A stretch of 64,000 nt of DNA, taken from the NCBI GenBank assembly GCA_027924645.1, contig BSBN01000843.1, positions 620,001-684,000 on the forward strand, given 5' to 3'. Below the pieces are notes generated by a model, which had not been told where the DNA came from, searched no databases, and saw nothing but the letters and a program-made list of their open reading frames with translations. The number at the start of each line of letters is the position of its first letter. The stretch's first letter is position 1. Source of the DNA: Cunninghamia lanceolata (Eukaryota > Streptophyta > Pinopsida > Cupressales > Cupressaceae). Position numbers and translations under genes: made by a program. Of this stretch, positions 13,815-24,578 are shown piece after piece.

Positions 13815-14857
13815 AAAATTTAGAATCCCCATTTCAATCACCTCTAATCATCTTACCCATAAGAATTTCTATTGTGCAATTAGCATCCTTTTTACCCTTC
13901 CTTTTTTGTGGGTCCTTTTTTGGATGTAGTTTCTACCATGAAGACTCTACATGACCATCCCTACCACAATGATCACAATGTGTAGATATTTAATTAATAC
14001 TTGTAGAATTAGTTGCCTTCTTGTTCTTTTTAGTGGCCTTAACTTCATTAAACTTGAAATAAGTAGGACAACCATCTATCTCAAGATAATGAACATGTGA
14101 TCATGCTTCATCTGTGTCAACTAGTTTAGAGATCAATACAGGTTGATGGAAATGATTATGTAAACCTCCTATGTATTTCATTAAGTTCTCAACATTGAGC
14201 ACATATTTACCCATATGTATAGCTCTTCTACAGAATTCACTAATGTATTCTTGTACACTTTGATATTTTTATTGCTTAAGAAATTGGCATTCCATACTTT
14301 GTTCTTTCTTATGATATATTAAATATAATTAATTCCTAATTAATTATTTAAAATGATCCCAAGAACTTATTAAAGTTTATTTCAAAGCCATAGAAATAAG
14401 AGACTTTGAAACCAAGTAATGGCATGTTTAGCCATTTGGAGTCTAACAAAAGAGATCATTTATTCAAGAGTTAGAGTGTGCATGCTAAAATACACCTCAA
14501 GTTGGGTTAGCCAAATTATCAAACATCTCTATATCTACTTCACCTTAAAATGGCATACTTTTAATCTTTGCTTCCACTTCAAAAAAAGGCTTATATGGTA
14601 TAATTTTATCTACCTTAGGCTCTTCCTCCTTCATTGGAATATTTGTCCAATCTTATCACAAGGACTTACATAAGGTTTTTCATGGTCTCCAAGGATTAAG
14701 AAAGACTCTCAATGTCATTCCCCATCTAAAGAATCCTTTCTTCCACATCAAACTCCTCTTCTCTCTCCATTCCTCTTAACTCTCTCCTCCACTTGTGTGT
14801 GTAAATTTCTCCTTCAAAATGAAGCAACTTATTTGCACTTTAATTGGTTGTGGGCAT
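13815..14857 (-). pseudogene. Retrotransposon gag remnant (copy B)
   Basis: Same remnant as copy A, starting at an ATG at 14,857 (MPTTN, then a stop where copy A has Ser). The zinc knuckle at 13,936-13,977 keeps Cys-Asp-His-Cys and His, but its last ligand codon reads TGG (Trp) instead of Cys. Capsid words (HALTWFQSL-like) are visible near 14,400-14,430 on the minus strand. Multiple stops; not functional. Confidence 0.75.
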
Positions 14858-14906
14858 GAACCTACAAAACACTCACAACATCAAACTCCCCAAAAGGAAT
14901 GAACAT

Positions 14907-14918
14907 GCTCTAATACAC
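14907..14918 (-). other. Damaged primer binding site, copy B
   Basis: At the position matching the PBS of copy A the plus strand reads GCTCTAATACACACTTG; a CA insertion disrupts the TGGTATTAGAGC word. The adjacent possible LTR begins TGTTTCATAATT at 14,922. Confidence 0.55.
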
Positions 14919-14921
14919 ACT

Positions 14922-16146
14922 TGTTTCATAATTAACTATCAAGTTTATAGCTCAAATTAGCCACCAACTTATGGAATGTAGATAGAGTTAAACTATGAGA
15001 GAAACTAAATGACTAAAACATATACAATATCAAATTTGTAATGAAGAATAAGAAAATAGAGAGCACTACCATAAACAAGGGAGACACTAGAAATAACATG
15101 GAGAAACTCATTATGGGTAACAAAATGCACCAAAATGTGAGTCACACTAAGTTAAGTAATTAAATATGAATTTAATACAATTATCTTAGCTCATAGGTTG
15201 TCTAAGATCTCTAAAAACTCTCTCCAAGGCCAATTATAACTCTCCAATGAAATCATTGCTCCAATACAATCAAAATATGAGAACAAAGCTCACAAATAGC
15301 TCCCAACTAAGAGATACAAGACTCTAAAAGCTCCACCTATGCTAAGTTCAACCTAAAATATTTTATTTATAGCTTCAAAATCATAAGAAAGATAAAATGA
15401 ACACTAAGGAGGAAGAGGAAGCCCAAAAAGGAAATTTAAGAATGCTAAAGGATGCTCATAGCTTTGTAGAATGAATTCACCACTTCTAGTAGTCTATAAA
15501 GGTTGTGACTATAATAAAATTTCTAAGGCTTTTTATTATACACCACTTTCCATGACAAATTCATCAGGGCTTTTTAGAATTTGCTAGGAATTTTTAGAAT
15601 TTATCACTTCCCATGACAAATTGAACATGACATCAACCTTCTTTGACCTAATTCTTCCAAAAGCCATAATTTTTTACATACAGACTCAAAACAAGGGGTC
15701 ATGTTTTTGAAATTACATAAATGTTTTAGAGGAATCCAAATATGCAATAATATTTAGATTTGTTTTCTATCTAGACAATAATTTTTCCCCTAAAATACAA
15801 CTACATTTATGAGGCTAACGATGAACATAACCATTGAACCCAGAATGCTATCTCCTCTACCAAAGAATGTTCCAAGATGTCACATACCATCCCAAACCTT
15901 CTCAAGCATAAAAGAAATAGGCCACTCTCTAGAAACATTCCATGACATAAAAATCTAGATCCATTTATAGATTAATAAACTCTTGGGATGTGTGGAGATT
16001 GAATAGGGTTAAGATAAAGTTATTTCCCAACTTCCACACAAAAATACATCAACTTGCACACTAGTCAATGCATTAAGGACAAATTAGTTGTCATGGGTCC
16101 ATAACATAAGGAAGAATCACATGGGTATGTGATTTTCACCATTACA
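14922..16146 (-). mobile_element. Probable LTR beside gag remnant B
   Basis: Bounded by TGTTTCAT at 14,922 and by TTTTCACCATTACA ending at 16,146, so the minus strand reads TGTAATGGTGAAAA…ATGAAACA, a proper TG…CA frame of about 1.2 kb. As in copy A, homology between the copies continues beyond this limit, so the outer end is not certain. Confidence 0.5.
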
Positions 16147-16532
16147 TTTGCCTTGACTTTGACTTGCATGTGTACTATGAAGATGCATTTCAAAGCAAAT
16201 CAAGAAGTCAACATGGAAATTAAATATTTCAAACACTCATAAAGGATACATATATAGATGTTAATTGTGTGACTCTCCTAGCCATGAGTGCTTCATCTCA
16301 TGAAACTGCAAGCTCAAAATAAAAAGCTCCAATGGGCGGCATCTATCAAGAATTTTAAAATGAGCATAATCACAATTACTAAAAATGTCTACAAACAAAA
16401 AAGTAAGAGGAGTAGGGTATGATATTCCAACTAATTGGAAAGTAGTAGCAATATGACTAAGTAGAAATGTAAAAGATCTCCAACCAAGTAGAAAAGGATT
16501 ATAACTATGCATCGAAGGCACCAAAGAACTAA

Positions 16533-16990
16533 AAACCCAAAAGATGTACAATGCAACATGTATGCCTTGATACAATTACTCATCTTATAAATTTCTTTCA
16601 CAATTGATTTAATTTTAGATTTTGATTTTGGATTTGGTTGCTTAGTATTTTATACAATACATATACTTTTGCTTATGTTCTATTTAGAGGTGTAGTAGAC
16701 ACTCTTTCTTGGCTTATTGTACTCTAGAATTTATTTAAATCCCATTATCTTTTGTGGTTATTGTGGATATTAATAATAATTTCATTTCATTTCTTGTATG
16801 CACGCCCTTATTTTTGTGTTCTCTTCTAGATTTGGTGAAGTTGCACTTGTACTTTGTATTCCTTATTAAATTCATTATATTTTTAGAGTCCCATGGGCTA
16901 AATTTGGCCATTTGTGGACATTAATATCCTTATTTTTATTGTAATGGTGAAAAATGCATAACTTGCACTTTTCACTATTTTTCTTGGAAT
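16533..16990. other. Intergenic stretch, LTR-terminus-like word
   Basis: No coding region. At 16,940-16,962 the plus strand reads TGTAATGGTGAAAAATGCAT, the same word as at the putative LTR ends nearby, here in the opposite orientation. Confidence 0.45.
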
Positions 16991-17545
16991 GCACTATTTC
17001 AAATAATCTAGATATATTACTAGATTTTATTTTTTTAAAATATATATTTTTTGATTTGGGAAACTTGGGTTTTTAGCCTAGTCTAAGCCCAAAGAGACCA
17101 CTTATGGGGATCTCTTTCCATGGCTTTATCACCGAGACCACTACTAGGGGGTCTCAATCCCCAAGGCATTATCACCTTGTCCAAACCCACAAGCTCATCA
17201 GCCTAGCAAAGGCACACAACCAACGAGCATGCCAACCTAGCAGAGCCACATATCCTACGAGCACAATAGCCCAGCGGAGGCCCATGGCCTGTGAGCTCAT
17301 TAGCCCGGTGGGGGCTTGAACCCTAGTGGCGATCACAACAACCAACTGAGCTAACCACCGCATTGCACCCTTATGGGCTTAAAATAATATATTAAACAAA
17401 ATAGTTAATCAGTTGAAATAAGTTGGAATAATTAAAAATAAAGTTGACCAATCCTATTATTTCAAAAAATCTAAGAATTGTAGTTTATTTCTAATAGATT
17501 TTTAAATCCAATATAGTAATAAGTCTAGATTATTTGAAAGAGTGC
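16991..17545. mobile_element. TIR-flanked element (MITE-like) containing a SINE
   Basis: The 35 bases at 16,991-17,025 (starting GCACTATTTCAAATAATC) are the inverse of 17,545-17,511 (GCACTCTTTCAAATAATC) with four mismatches by eye. The enclosed 555 bp hold one SINE copy and no coding frame, which fits a small non-autonomous DNA transposon hit by a SINE. No clear target duplication was found outside the inverted repeats, so a simple inverted duplication is an alternative. Confidence 0.5.
17041..17378 (-). mobile_element. tRNA-derived SINE, copy 1
   Basis: On the minus strand a tRNA-related head carries an A box TTAGCTCAGTTGG (17,345-17,357) and a B box GGTTCAAGCCC (17,308-17,318), the internal RNA polymerase III promoter. 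After the head come three 34-bp tandem units (each starting RGGYT and ending GCT) plus a partial fourth, then a body ending in an AT-rich tail near 17,041. A second copy lies at 52,024-52,358. Flanks contain TTAAAATA-like words on both sides, an imperfect possible TSD. A SINE encodes no protein and depends on LINE enzymes to move. Confidence 0.82.
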
Positions 17546-18535
17546 ACTGGACTCACTTTGAGTATTTTGTCCCAAATATAAGTTTTACTAGTGTACACAT
17601 GGCATGTTTTTGTGTAAAAGTTGGCAATTAACTAGAACCTCACCTAAAACTACCTTCACACATCCCCAAAGTCTGATCTTGACTTATAGATTATTTGTTC
17701 CTTAACTTGAGTCAAATCTACAAGTGTGGAACTAACCCCAGGTCAAAGCCATGATTCAAATTTGACCCACTAATTTCTAAATTTTAATTTTAATCTGGGC
17801 CCAAGTTGAATCCCTTCATACTAGCAATTACTTACTAACTTGAGCATGAAATGTGTGATTTACATGCTAGTTTATTACATACAAAGACAAACCTTGATTC
17901 ATTTATCCATCCTAAAGGACACATGCAATTGCATGCATTCATCATACATAGTAAATCATTTCATCATCAACTAGCATCAACATTTTCATCATTTGTGACA
18001 TATAATCATATTGCATGATTGCTTGGTATCTCTTCAATCCTTATTCAAAACTAGGAAATTAGCTCTAGGGTTTTGACTAAAGAGAATAATCCTTGCACAA
18101 CAAACTCCACCAGTATTTGTAATACCAAGAAGTTTTTGGTTGCAATTTTATATACTTGAGGCAAACAAGTTTTAGGTGGTCTATTGCTCATAGGTTGAAT
18201 CCACAAGTAGGGTCAAATTTGTAGATTAGAGGTCAATTTTTTAGGAATGAAGATCAATTCCACAACACATAATTGAACCAAAATAGAGAATGGTTCATTT
18301 TGTAGTCTATCAAAGCATTGTAATCTCATATATGATCACAAAGCATTTTAAAATTAGATCAATGAGCACAATCCATAGTAGAAAGTCTCCAAGTCACACA
18401 CAAAGCTAACTTGTCCTTATTCCCTCTTTTCCATTTACAAAAACTATGCCTATATCTAATTATTATCTCAACTGTTAATTCTAAAATAATTATACTAGTA
18501 GGCATTCACTTAGTGAGCAACACACATAGATTGAT
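17546..18535. other. Intergenic stretch, nothing recognised
   Basis: AT-rich DNA with no reading frame, tRNA-like sequence or element end that I can support. Confidence 0.55.
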
Positions 18536-18885
18536 TGTTGAGATTTAAAGGACTACCATCAAAAAAGATTTTGACTTACATTTTTCAAAACAATATCATT
18601 TGTTTTAGTGAGGAGCACTTGAGAAACTACATGAGTCAATGGTTGAGATTTAAAGGATTACCATAAAAAGGATCTTGACCTTATATTTTTCAAAACAATA
18701 TCATTTTAAAGTAGTCATAAGTTATAGGAAACCAAATTTTTCTTAATCTTGCATTTATTACATTTCTTTAAAAAATATTATTTAAATAGTCATAAATGAT
18801 GGGTAAAAAAGATCTTGACCTTGCATTTATTGCATTTTCTAAAATAATTTTATTTAAATAGTCATAAATGATGGGGAAAAAATAA
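18536..18885. repeat. Two local tandem duplications
   Basis: A unit containing TTGAGATTTAAAGGA and CAAAACAATATCATTT occurs at 18,536-18,602 and again at 18,642-18,706. A second unit containing GATCTTGACCTTGCATTTAT and AGTCATAAATGATGGG occurs around 18,740-18,800 and 18,805-18,875. Both pairs have substitutions, so they are old local duplications. Confidence 0.75.
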
Positions 18886-19971
18886 GATCTCGAGTTTATG
18901 TTTATTTCTATATTAAATATTTAATTTAAAAGAAAAGGTTAAAAGAAAAAGAGTTCATGTGGCTTGAAAATAAATATATATATCATGCAATTCTTGAAGA
19001 TCTTGTTTACTACTTTTAACACATGCCCTTTCTTGACAGTGCACCATTAAAACTTGATTTAGTTTTATCTATTGCTTTGATTTATGAGCCTACCTCCTCA
19101 ATGACTCATCCATTTACATCTTACTTTGGTCTTATCTTTCTTAATGTCTTACATTATTGTTGTGACTATTACTTTCTTATATTATTGCTACTATTACTTT
19201 ATTATATTGTCATGACTATTACTTTCTATTACTTTTTAATATTGTCGTGACCATTACTTTCTTAATGTTGAGCTTTCTTGTTGTCACTCTTGATTTCTAT
19301 CATTTTCAAAATCAATTTGATTCCAACCTTCTCTTTTTCATATGAAACATCTCATAACCATTCCACACATGGAAACTTTCAATAGCACTATTCAAGTAAC
19401 TATAGTTTCCAAATTCAAAAAATAATTGCCTAATGTGACTCAAATAAATCTTGTACAAGATGGTGTACATGTACTCCAAGCTCTAGAGAATGACTCTACG
19501 CCTTATACTATTTGGTTATTGGCAAATAATGAATACATATAAGCCACATGGTCACAAAATACTAAGAAAGAAACCACCAATTGTGCTAGATTAATAGTCT
19601 AATACAAACCATACATGGCATAGATATAATAATGGATTGGTTAAGATATGGATGTGCATCCACAAATTGTCACCTATTTTTTAAATTTTACATTGGTTCA
19701 TGGTATGAACTTAAATTTAAGCCTTGAGATATTTTAGCATCCCTAAGAGCCAACATTATTTAATGGTGTTGTAGTTGGAAAACATGTTAAGTCATAATAA
19801 ACATTAAGGACTAACATCTAGGTCAAATTTTCTAGTACCATGCCTTACATAAATATTTGGATTTATAAATATTTTCTACTACCTCCCATAATTATACAGT
19901 AAACAAAATAATCCTATAAAACCAATGTTGTGGGGTAAGGTTTATAGTGATTATATAAGTTGTTTTCCTAG
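18886..19971. other. Intergenic stretch with a minisatellite
   Basis: No gene is seen. A degenerate tandem repeat with the core TGTYRTGACYATTACTTTCT repeats about four times at 19,150-19,265. The first copia element (TSD CCTAG at 19,967-19,971) is inserted at the right end. Confidence 0.6.
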
Positions 19972-20435
19972 TGTTGGTATGTGGCGACTGATCATGCAAA
20001 TACTGTACACTCATAACATATCCTCATCATGGTTTGAGGCCGGGCCGAGTTGGGCCTTGAGCGGGGGTTCGGGGGCGCAGCCCCTGAAAAAAAAATTTCC
20101 CTTTTTTTGTCATTCGAAGTCAGTTGTTAATTTTTGTTAACTGACAAAAGAAAAACAACATTGTAAAACCCTAATTCTAGAAGCTTCCAAAAAGCTTGAT
20201 ATAAGAGGCTGGGATGTATGTTGTAGGTATGGAATTCATGAGATTGTAATCTATTTTGCACTGGATAATAAAATCATTGGATGGTTGAGTTTCTGTGGAT
20301 GTAGCCCATTTTGGGTGAACCACATTAAATTTCTATGTTGATCTCTTTTGTATTGTTCTTCATTGTTATATTTGGGTTATTTAATCTGCATATAATTGTT
20401 AGTGTTTATTGCTTCGATCTGCCTGAATCCTAACA
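19972..20435 (+). repeat. copia-1 5' LTR (464 bp)
   Basis: Starts TGTTGGTATG and ends CCTAACA. A TATA-like word GATATAAG sits at 20,198-20,205 and AATAAAATC at about 20,265, possible promoter and polyadenylation signals. It is 32 bp shorter than the 3' LTR, which has an extra copy of a GGGGTTCG…GCCCC segment. Confidence 0.95.
20198..20205 (+). promoter_or_regulatory. TATA-like box in the copia-1 LTR
   Basis: GATATAAG in the 5' LTR, conserved in the 3' LTR (GATATAAG before TAGCTGGG), upstream of the GGGATGTATG region. Position in the middle of the LTR suits the U3/R boundary. Assignment is by sequence only. Confidence 0.4.
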
Positions 20436-20437
20436 AC

Positions 20438-20450
20438 TAGTATCAGAGTA
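20438..20450 (+). other. copia-1 primer binding site
   Basis: TAGTATCAGAGTA, two bases after the 5' LTR end, close to the plant initiator-Met tRNA PBS TGGTATCAGAGC with two changes. It marks the start of the internal region. Confidence 0.85.
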
Positions 20451-20511
20451 GGTTGTGTTTGATTATCATCTACAAGGAGGTCTCATGGTTGAGTGGGAGT
20501 CTCATGGTTAA

Positions 20512-21281
20512 GTGGGAGCACTGGTAGATGAGGGTAAATTGAAGGTAGAGAAATTAAATGGGCAGAACTATCAGTTATGGAAGATGCAGATGGAGGATTA
20601 TCTCTATCAGAAGGATTTATGGAGGTTGTTGGAAGGAAAAACTAAGAAACTGGTAGTAATGACTGATGAGGATTGGGAACTTCTGGACAGAAAGGCACTG
20701 GGAACCATTCAGTTGTGCCTGGCACCATCTGTGGCGTTCAATATAATAGAAGACAAGACAAGAGATGAACTGATGAAAGCTTTGGCTAAATTGTATGAAA
20801 ACCCTCAGCCTCTAATAAGGTACTTCTCGTGAAGTGTTTGTTTAATCTGAAAATGATTGAAGGTGGATCTGTGTCAGATCATTTAAATGAGTTTAATATG
20901 ATTACCAATCAATTAACTTCTATAAAAGTGAAATTTGATGAAGAGGTGAGGGCTCTCTTAGTTTTATGCTCTTTTCCAGAAAGATGGAATAGCTTGGTAA
21001 TGGTTGTAAGTAACTCTGTCTCTGGTTCAAATACTTTGAAATTTGATGATGTTGTTGGTGTTATCCTTAGCAATGAAATGCGACGGAAAAGCACAGGTGA
21101 GAGTTCAACATCGGGTAATTCTTTGACTATAGAGAACAAGGGAAGAACAAAGGAGAGAGGAAAAAGCCCTACAAATCATGGGAAGTCACAAGGGAAGTCA
21201 AAGAAAGGTAGATCTAAATCCAAAGGAAGAATGGATTGCTGGCACTATGGAAAGCTAGGACACTTGAAGAAGGATTACTAG
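20512..21281 (+). pseudogene. copia-1 gag
   Basis: Capsid/nucleocapsid precursor of the virus-like particle. The first frame (20,512-20,832) has the copia gag opening LNGQNYQLWKMQMEDYL and KALGTIQLCLA. It continues at 20,829-21,281 in another frame (HLNEFNMITNQL, NSVSGSNTLKFDDVVGVIL), so a frameshift near 20,825 splits the gene. The nucleocapsid zinc knuckle at 21,237-21,278 reads Cys-Trp-His-Tyr…His…Tyr: the second and last Cys ligands are both Tyr, which would abolish zinc binding. A stop follows at 21,279-21,281. The initial Met is chosen as the first ATG in frame after the PBS. Confidence 0.92.
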
Positions 21282-22613
21282 TCTTGAAAGGGCAAACAAG
21301 GAGACAAACAACATGATGACAGTAAGGAAGCTAATGTTGCAAGTAATAAATTATAGGATGCTTTAATTTTGTGTTTAGATAATACTAATGATTCCTGGGT
21401 AATAGATTCAAGGGCTTCATTTCATGCCACATCCCATAGGAAATATTTTGTAGATTATGTTCAAGGTGATTTTGGACAGGTATATTTGGGTGATGATGAA
21501 CCCTGTCAGATTGTTGGAAAAGGAAAAATAAAAATCAAGTTGCATAATGGAAATGAATGGTTGCTACAGGAGGTAAGGCATGTTCCAAATTTGAGAAGGA
21601 ATTTAATCTCTACATGACAACTAGGTAGTGAAGGTTGTATAGTTACCTTTTTAGACAAAGTCTAGAAGGTCACTAAAGGTGTATTAGTAGTAGCTAAAGG
21701 TGAAAAGGTAGGCACATTGTATTTGTGTATTGGTAATACTTATTCTACCTTAGCTGCTACAGAAATAGTTGCTACTGAGACCGTTATAGCACTTGCTACA
21801 AGGACAGAAACAAAATTGTGGCACCATAGACTTGGGCACATGAGTGAGAAAGGGATGAAGATCCTTCACTCCAGAAAGTTTCTACCAGGTCTGAAGCATA
21901 TTGACTTGGAGTTCTGTGAAAATTGTGTTTATGGAAAATAGAAAATAGTCTGATTTCTCAAAGTTGGGAAAGAGAAGAAGAGTGAGAAATTAGAGCTTGT
22001 GCATTCAGATGTATGAGGACCAACTAAGGTATCTTCTCTTGGTGGCTATTATTATGTTACTTTTATTGATGATGCAACTAGGAAAATATGGGTGTATTTC
22101 CTAAAACAAAAGCCAGAAGTATTTGAAACTTTTAAAAGGTGGAAAGCTTTGGTTGAGAATGAGATAGGGAAAAAGTTGAAGTGTCTCAGATCTGATAATG
22201 GAGGCAAGTATTGCAGCAGAGAATTTGAGAATTATTATTCATATAATGGAATCCGTAGGCAAAAAATGGTTCTTTGAACCCCACAAGAAAATGATGTGTC
22301 TGAGAGGATGAATAGGACCATTATGGAGCGTGCAAGGAGCATGAGATTACATATTAGACTACCCTTACACTTTTGGGCAGATGTTGTACATACCGTTGTT
22401 TATTTAATAAATAGGAGACCTTCAAATCCTTTGGATGGTGGCATTCCAGAGGAGGCATGGACGAGTAAAAAGGTAAACTATTCATTTCTAAAAACCTTTG
22501 GTTGTGAAGCTTTTGTCCATGTTGATATTGAAAATAGAACCAAGCTTAAGGCTAAGTCTAAAAAATGTACCTTCATTGGATATGGAGTAGATGAATTTGG
22601 TTATCGGTTATAG
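21282..22613 (+). pseudogene. copia-1 protease and integrase
   Basis: Protease (about 21,369-21,617) shows WVIDSRASFHAT, where the catalytic DSG motif has become DSR, so it should be inactive. The gag-pre-integrase zinc region follows (LWHHRLGHMSEKGM … CENCVYGK, 21,800-21,940). The integrase core has its first Asp at 22,008-22,010, immediately before a TGA at the conserved Trp codon, its second Asp in RSDNGGKY and its Glu in SERMNRT. Stops at about 21,618, 21,942, 22,014, 22,277 and 22,613 fragment the frame. The 22,613 stop is TAG in a usual Trp position before DYENHKII. Confidence 0.92.
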
Positions 22614-24446
22614 GATTATGAAAATCATAAAATCATTAGGAGTACAGATGTTATATTCAATGAGAAGTTCATGTATAAGGATTAGCTGTTGGAAAAGAAG
22701 CATGAACAAGCCAAAAAGGAATATGTGGTTCTAGATGAGATTCCAGAAAATAAAATGCCAGTGGTACCTGATGCTCAACAACAACAAGTTATCCCACAAA
22801 CTCCTGCAAGTGTTAGACGTTCTACAAGGATAACTAGACCTCCAGAAAGATTTTCTCCATCATTATATTCTATATTATTAACTAATTCTGGTGAACTTGA
22901 AGGTTATGAAGAAGCAATGCAGGTAGATACCAAAAAGCAGTGGAAGCTAGGCATGAAAGAGGAAATGGATTCCTTGCTGCAGAATCAGACTTGGGACTTA
23001 GTCAAATTGCCTATAGGAAAAAGAGCATTGCCAAATAAATGGGTTTACAGGTTGAAGGAAGAAGATGGAGGCAAGAAAAGATATAAGGCCAAACTCGTGG
23101 TAAAAGGTTTTGCATAGAAAAAAGGTATAGATTTTGATAAAATATTTTCTCCGATTGTAAAGATGATTTCTATTAGAACTATTCTAAGTCTTGTGGGTGC
23201 GGAAGACTTGCATCTTGAACAACTAGATGTGAAAACAACTTTTCTCCATGGGGATTTGGAAGAGGATATATACATGTGCAGCAACCACAAGGATATGAGG
23301 TCAAGGGTAAGGAGGATTTTGTGTGCAGGTCAAAGAAGAGTTTGTATGGCTTGAAGCAAGCACCTCGGCAATGGTATTTGAAATTTGATAGTTTTATGGA
23401 TGAACAAGGTTACAAAAGATGTCATTCTGATCATTGTGTTTATTTCAAGAAATTGGGTAATGGAAGCTATATTATCCTATTGCTTTATGTTGATGACATG
23501 CTTGTTGCCGAGTCTAACATGCAGCATATTAATGAACTTAAGCAGAAATTAGCAAATTCATTTGCTATGAAGGATTTGGGTGCAACAAAACAAATCCTTG
23601 GTATGAGGATCACACGGGACAGGACAAAGAAAATTATTTTTGTCTCAAAGTGAGTATGTAGAGAAGGTGTTAAAAAGGTTTAACATGCAGAATGCAAAAG
23701 CAGTTAGTACACCTTTGCCTAGTCATTTTAAGTTGACTAAGGAGATGTGTCCAAAGGCACAAGAGGAGGAAGACAAAATGTCTAAGATACCATATGCATC
23801 AGTAGTTGGCAACTTGATGTATGCAATGGTATGTACAAGGGTAGATATTGCACATGTAGTGGGAGTTGTGAGCAGGTATATGAGCAATCTGGGAATGGAA
23901 CATTGGAATGCGGTAAAATGGATTCTCTGATATTTGAGAGGTACTACTTCAAAGAAACTATGTTTTGGAGGAACAAATTCTACTCTAAAAGGATATGTTG
24001 ACTCTAATCTAGCGGGTGATATTGATAGTAGGAGGAGTACTACAAGGTGTGTTTTTACTATAGGAGCTACTACAGTCAGTTGGATTTCAAGGCTACAAAA
24101 GGTTGTTGCACTTGCAACCACTGAAGTTGAGTATGTTGCTGCTATGGAAGCTAGCAAGGAGATGATTTGGTTACAACATTTTCTAGAGGAATTGGGGCAA
24201 CGACAAGAAGATAGCCCTTTGTACACTGATAGCCAGAGTGACATTCATCTTGCTAAGAACTCATCTCTACATTCAAAAACTAAGCATATACAGCTCAGAT
24301 ACCACTTCATCCGATCAGTTTTGGAGGATGGACAGTTGAAGCTAGAGAAAATTCACACAAGTGAGAATCCTGTAGATATGTTCACAAAGGCAGTTACATG
24401 GGAGAAACTAATTTCCTCATCAATTTCAGTTGGCCTTCATGACTGA
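22614..24446 (+). pseudogene. copia-1 reverse transcriptase and RNase H
   Basis: RT copies element RNA to DNA and RNase H removes the RNA. RT begins near 22,920 (WKLGMKEEMDSLLQNQTW, NKWVYRLKEE). It carries LDVKTTFLHGDLEEDIYM, YGLKQAPRQWY and the polymerase motif YVDDM (about 23,487-23,501). RNase H (23,934-24,446) has the LKGYVDSNLAGD, EVEYVAAMEASKE, LYTDSQSD and KTKHIQLRYHFIR blocks, so its core residues survive. Stops at 22,681-22,685, 23,115-23,117 (GFA, stop, KKGIDF) and 23,928-23,930 (TGA at the Arg of ILRYLRGT) plus frameshifts near 23,280 and 23,640 disable it. Confidence 0.93.
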
Positions 24447-24518
24447 TAATGGTGGACATAAGAAACTAGCCAGGCCTATAATCCAGTGGGAGTTGCAAGT
24501 GTAGCGATGTCGTCTAGG

Positions 24519-24578
24519 ATCAGTCTCCAAGTGGGAGATTGTTTGGTGTGGAGCCTGATCAGTCTCTAAGTGGGAGAT
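24519..24578 (+). other. copia-1 polypurine tract, tandemly duplicated
   Basis: The PPT AAGTGGGAGAT at 24,568-24,578 directly precedes the 3' LTR. An earlier copy of the block (ATCAGTCTCCAAGTGGGAGA, then TTGTTTGG) at about 24,519-24,546 shows the PPT region is duplicated in tandem. The first copy is also followed by an LTR-start-like TGTTTGGTGTGG. Confidence 0.85.

Larger units (their letters stand above)
13815..16532 (-). repeat. Diverged duplicate B of the gag-leader-LTR segment
   Basis: Homologous to 9,045-11,335 in the same orientation. It holds a gag remnant, a damaged PBS and an LTR-like region, with extra DNA around 15,340-15,740. Confidence 0.8.

Noticed and set aside
17306..17365. 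A tRNA gene on the minus strand (A and B boxes)
   Set aside because: The cloverleaf cannot be completed and the sequence continues into the SINE body with a homologous copy at 52 kb; it is a tRNA-derived SINE head.
19023..19250. Plus-strand 75-codon hydrophobic frame
   Set aside because: It is the translation of the degenerate TATTACTTTCT minisatellite.
20041..20090. CpG-island-like or tRNA-like GC-rich patch
   Set aside because: It is part of the copia-1 LTR and is repeated in the 3' LTR.
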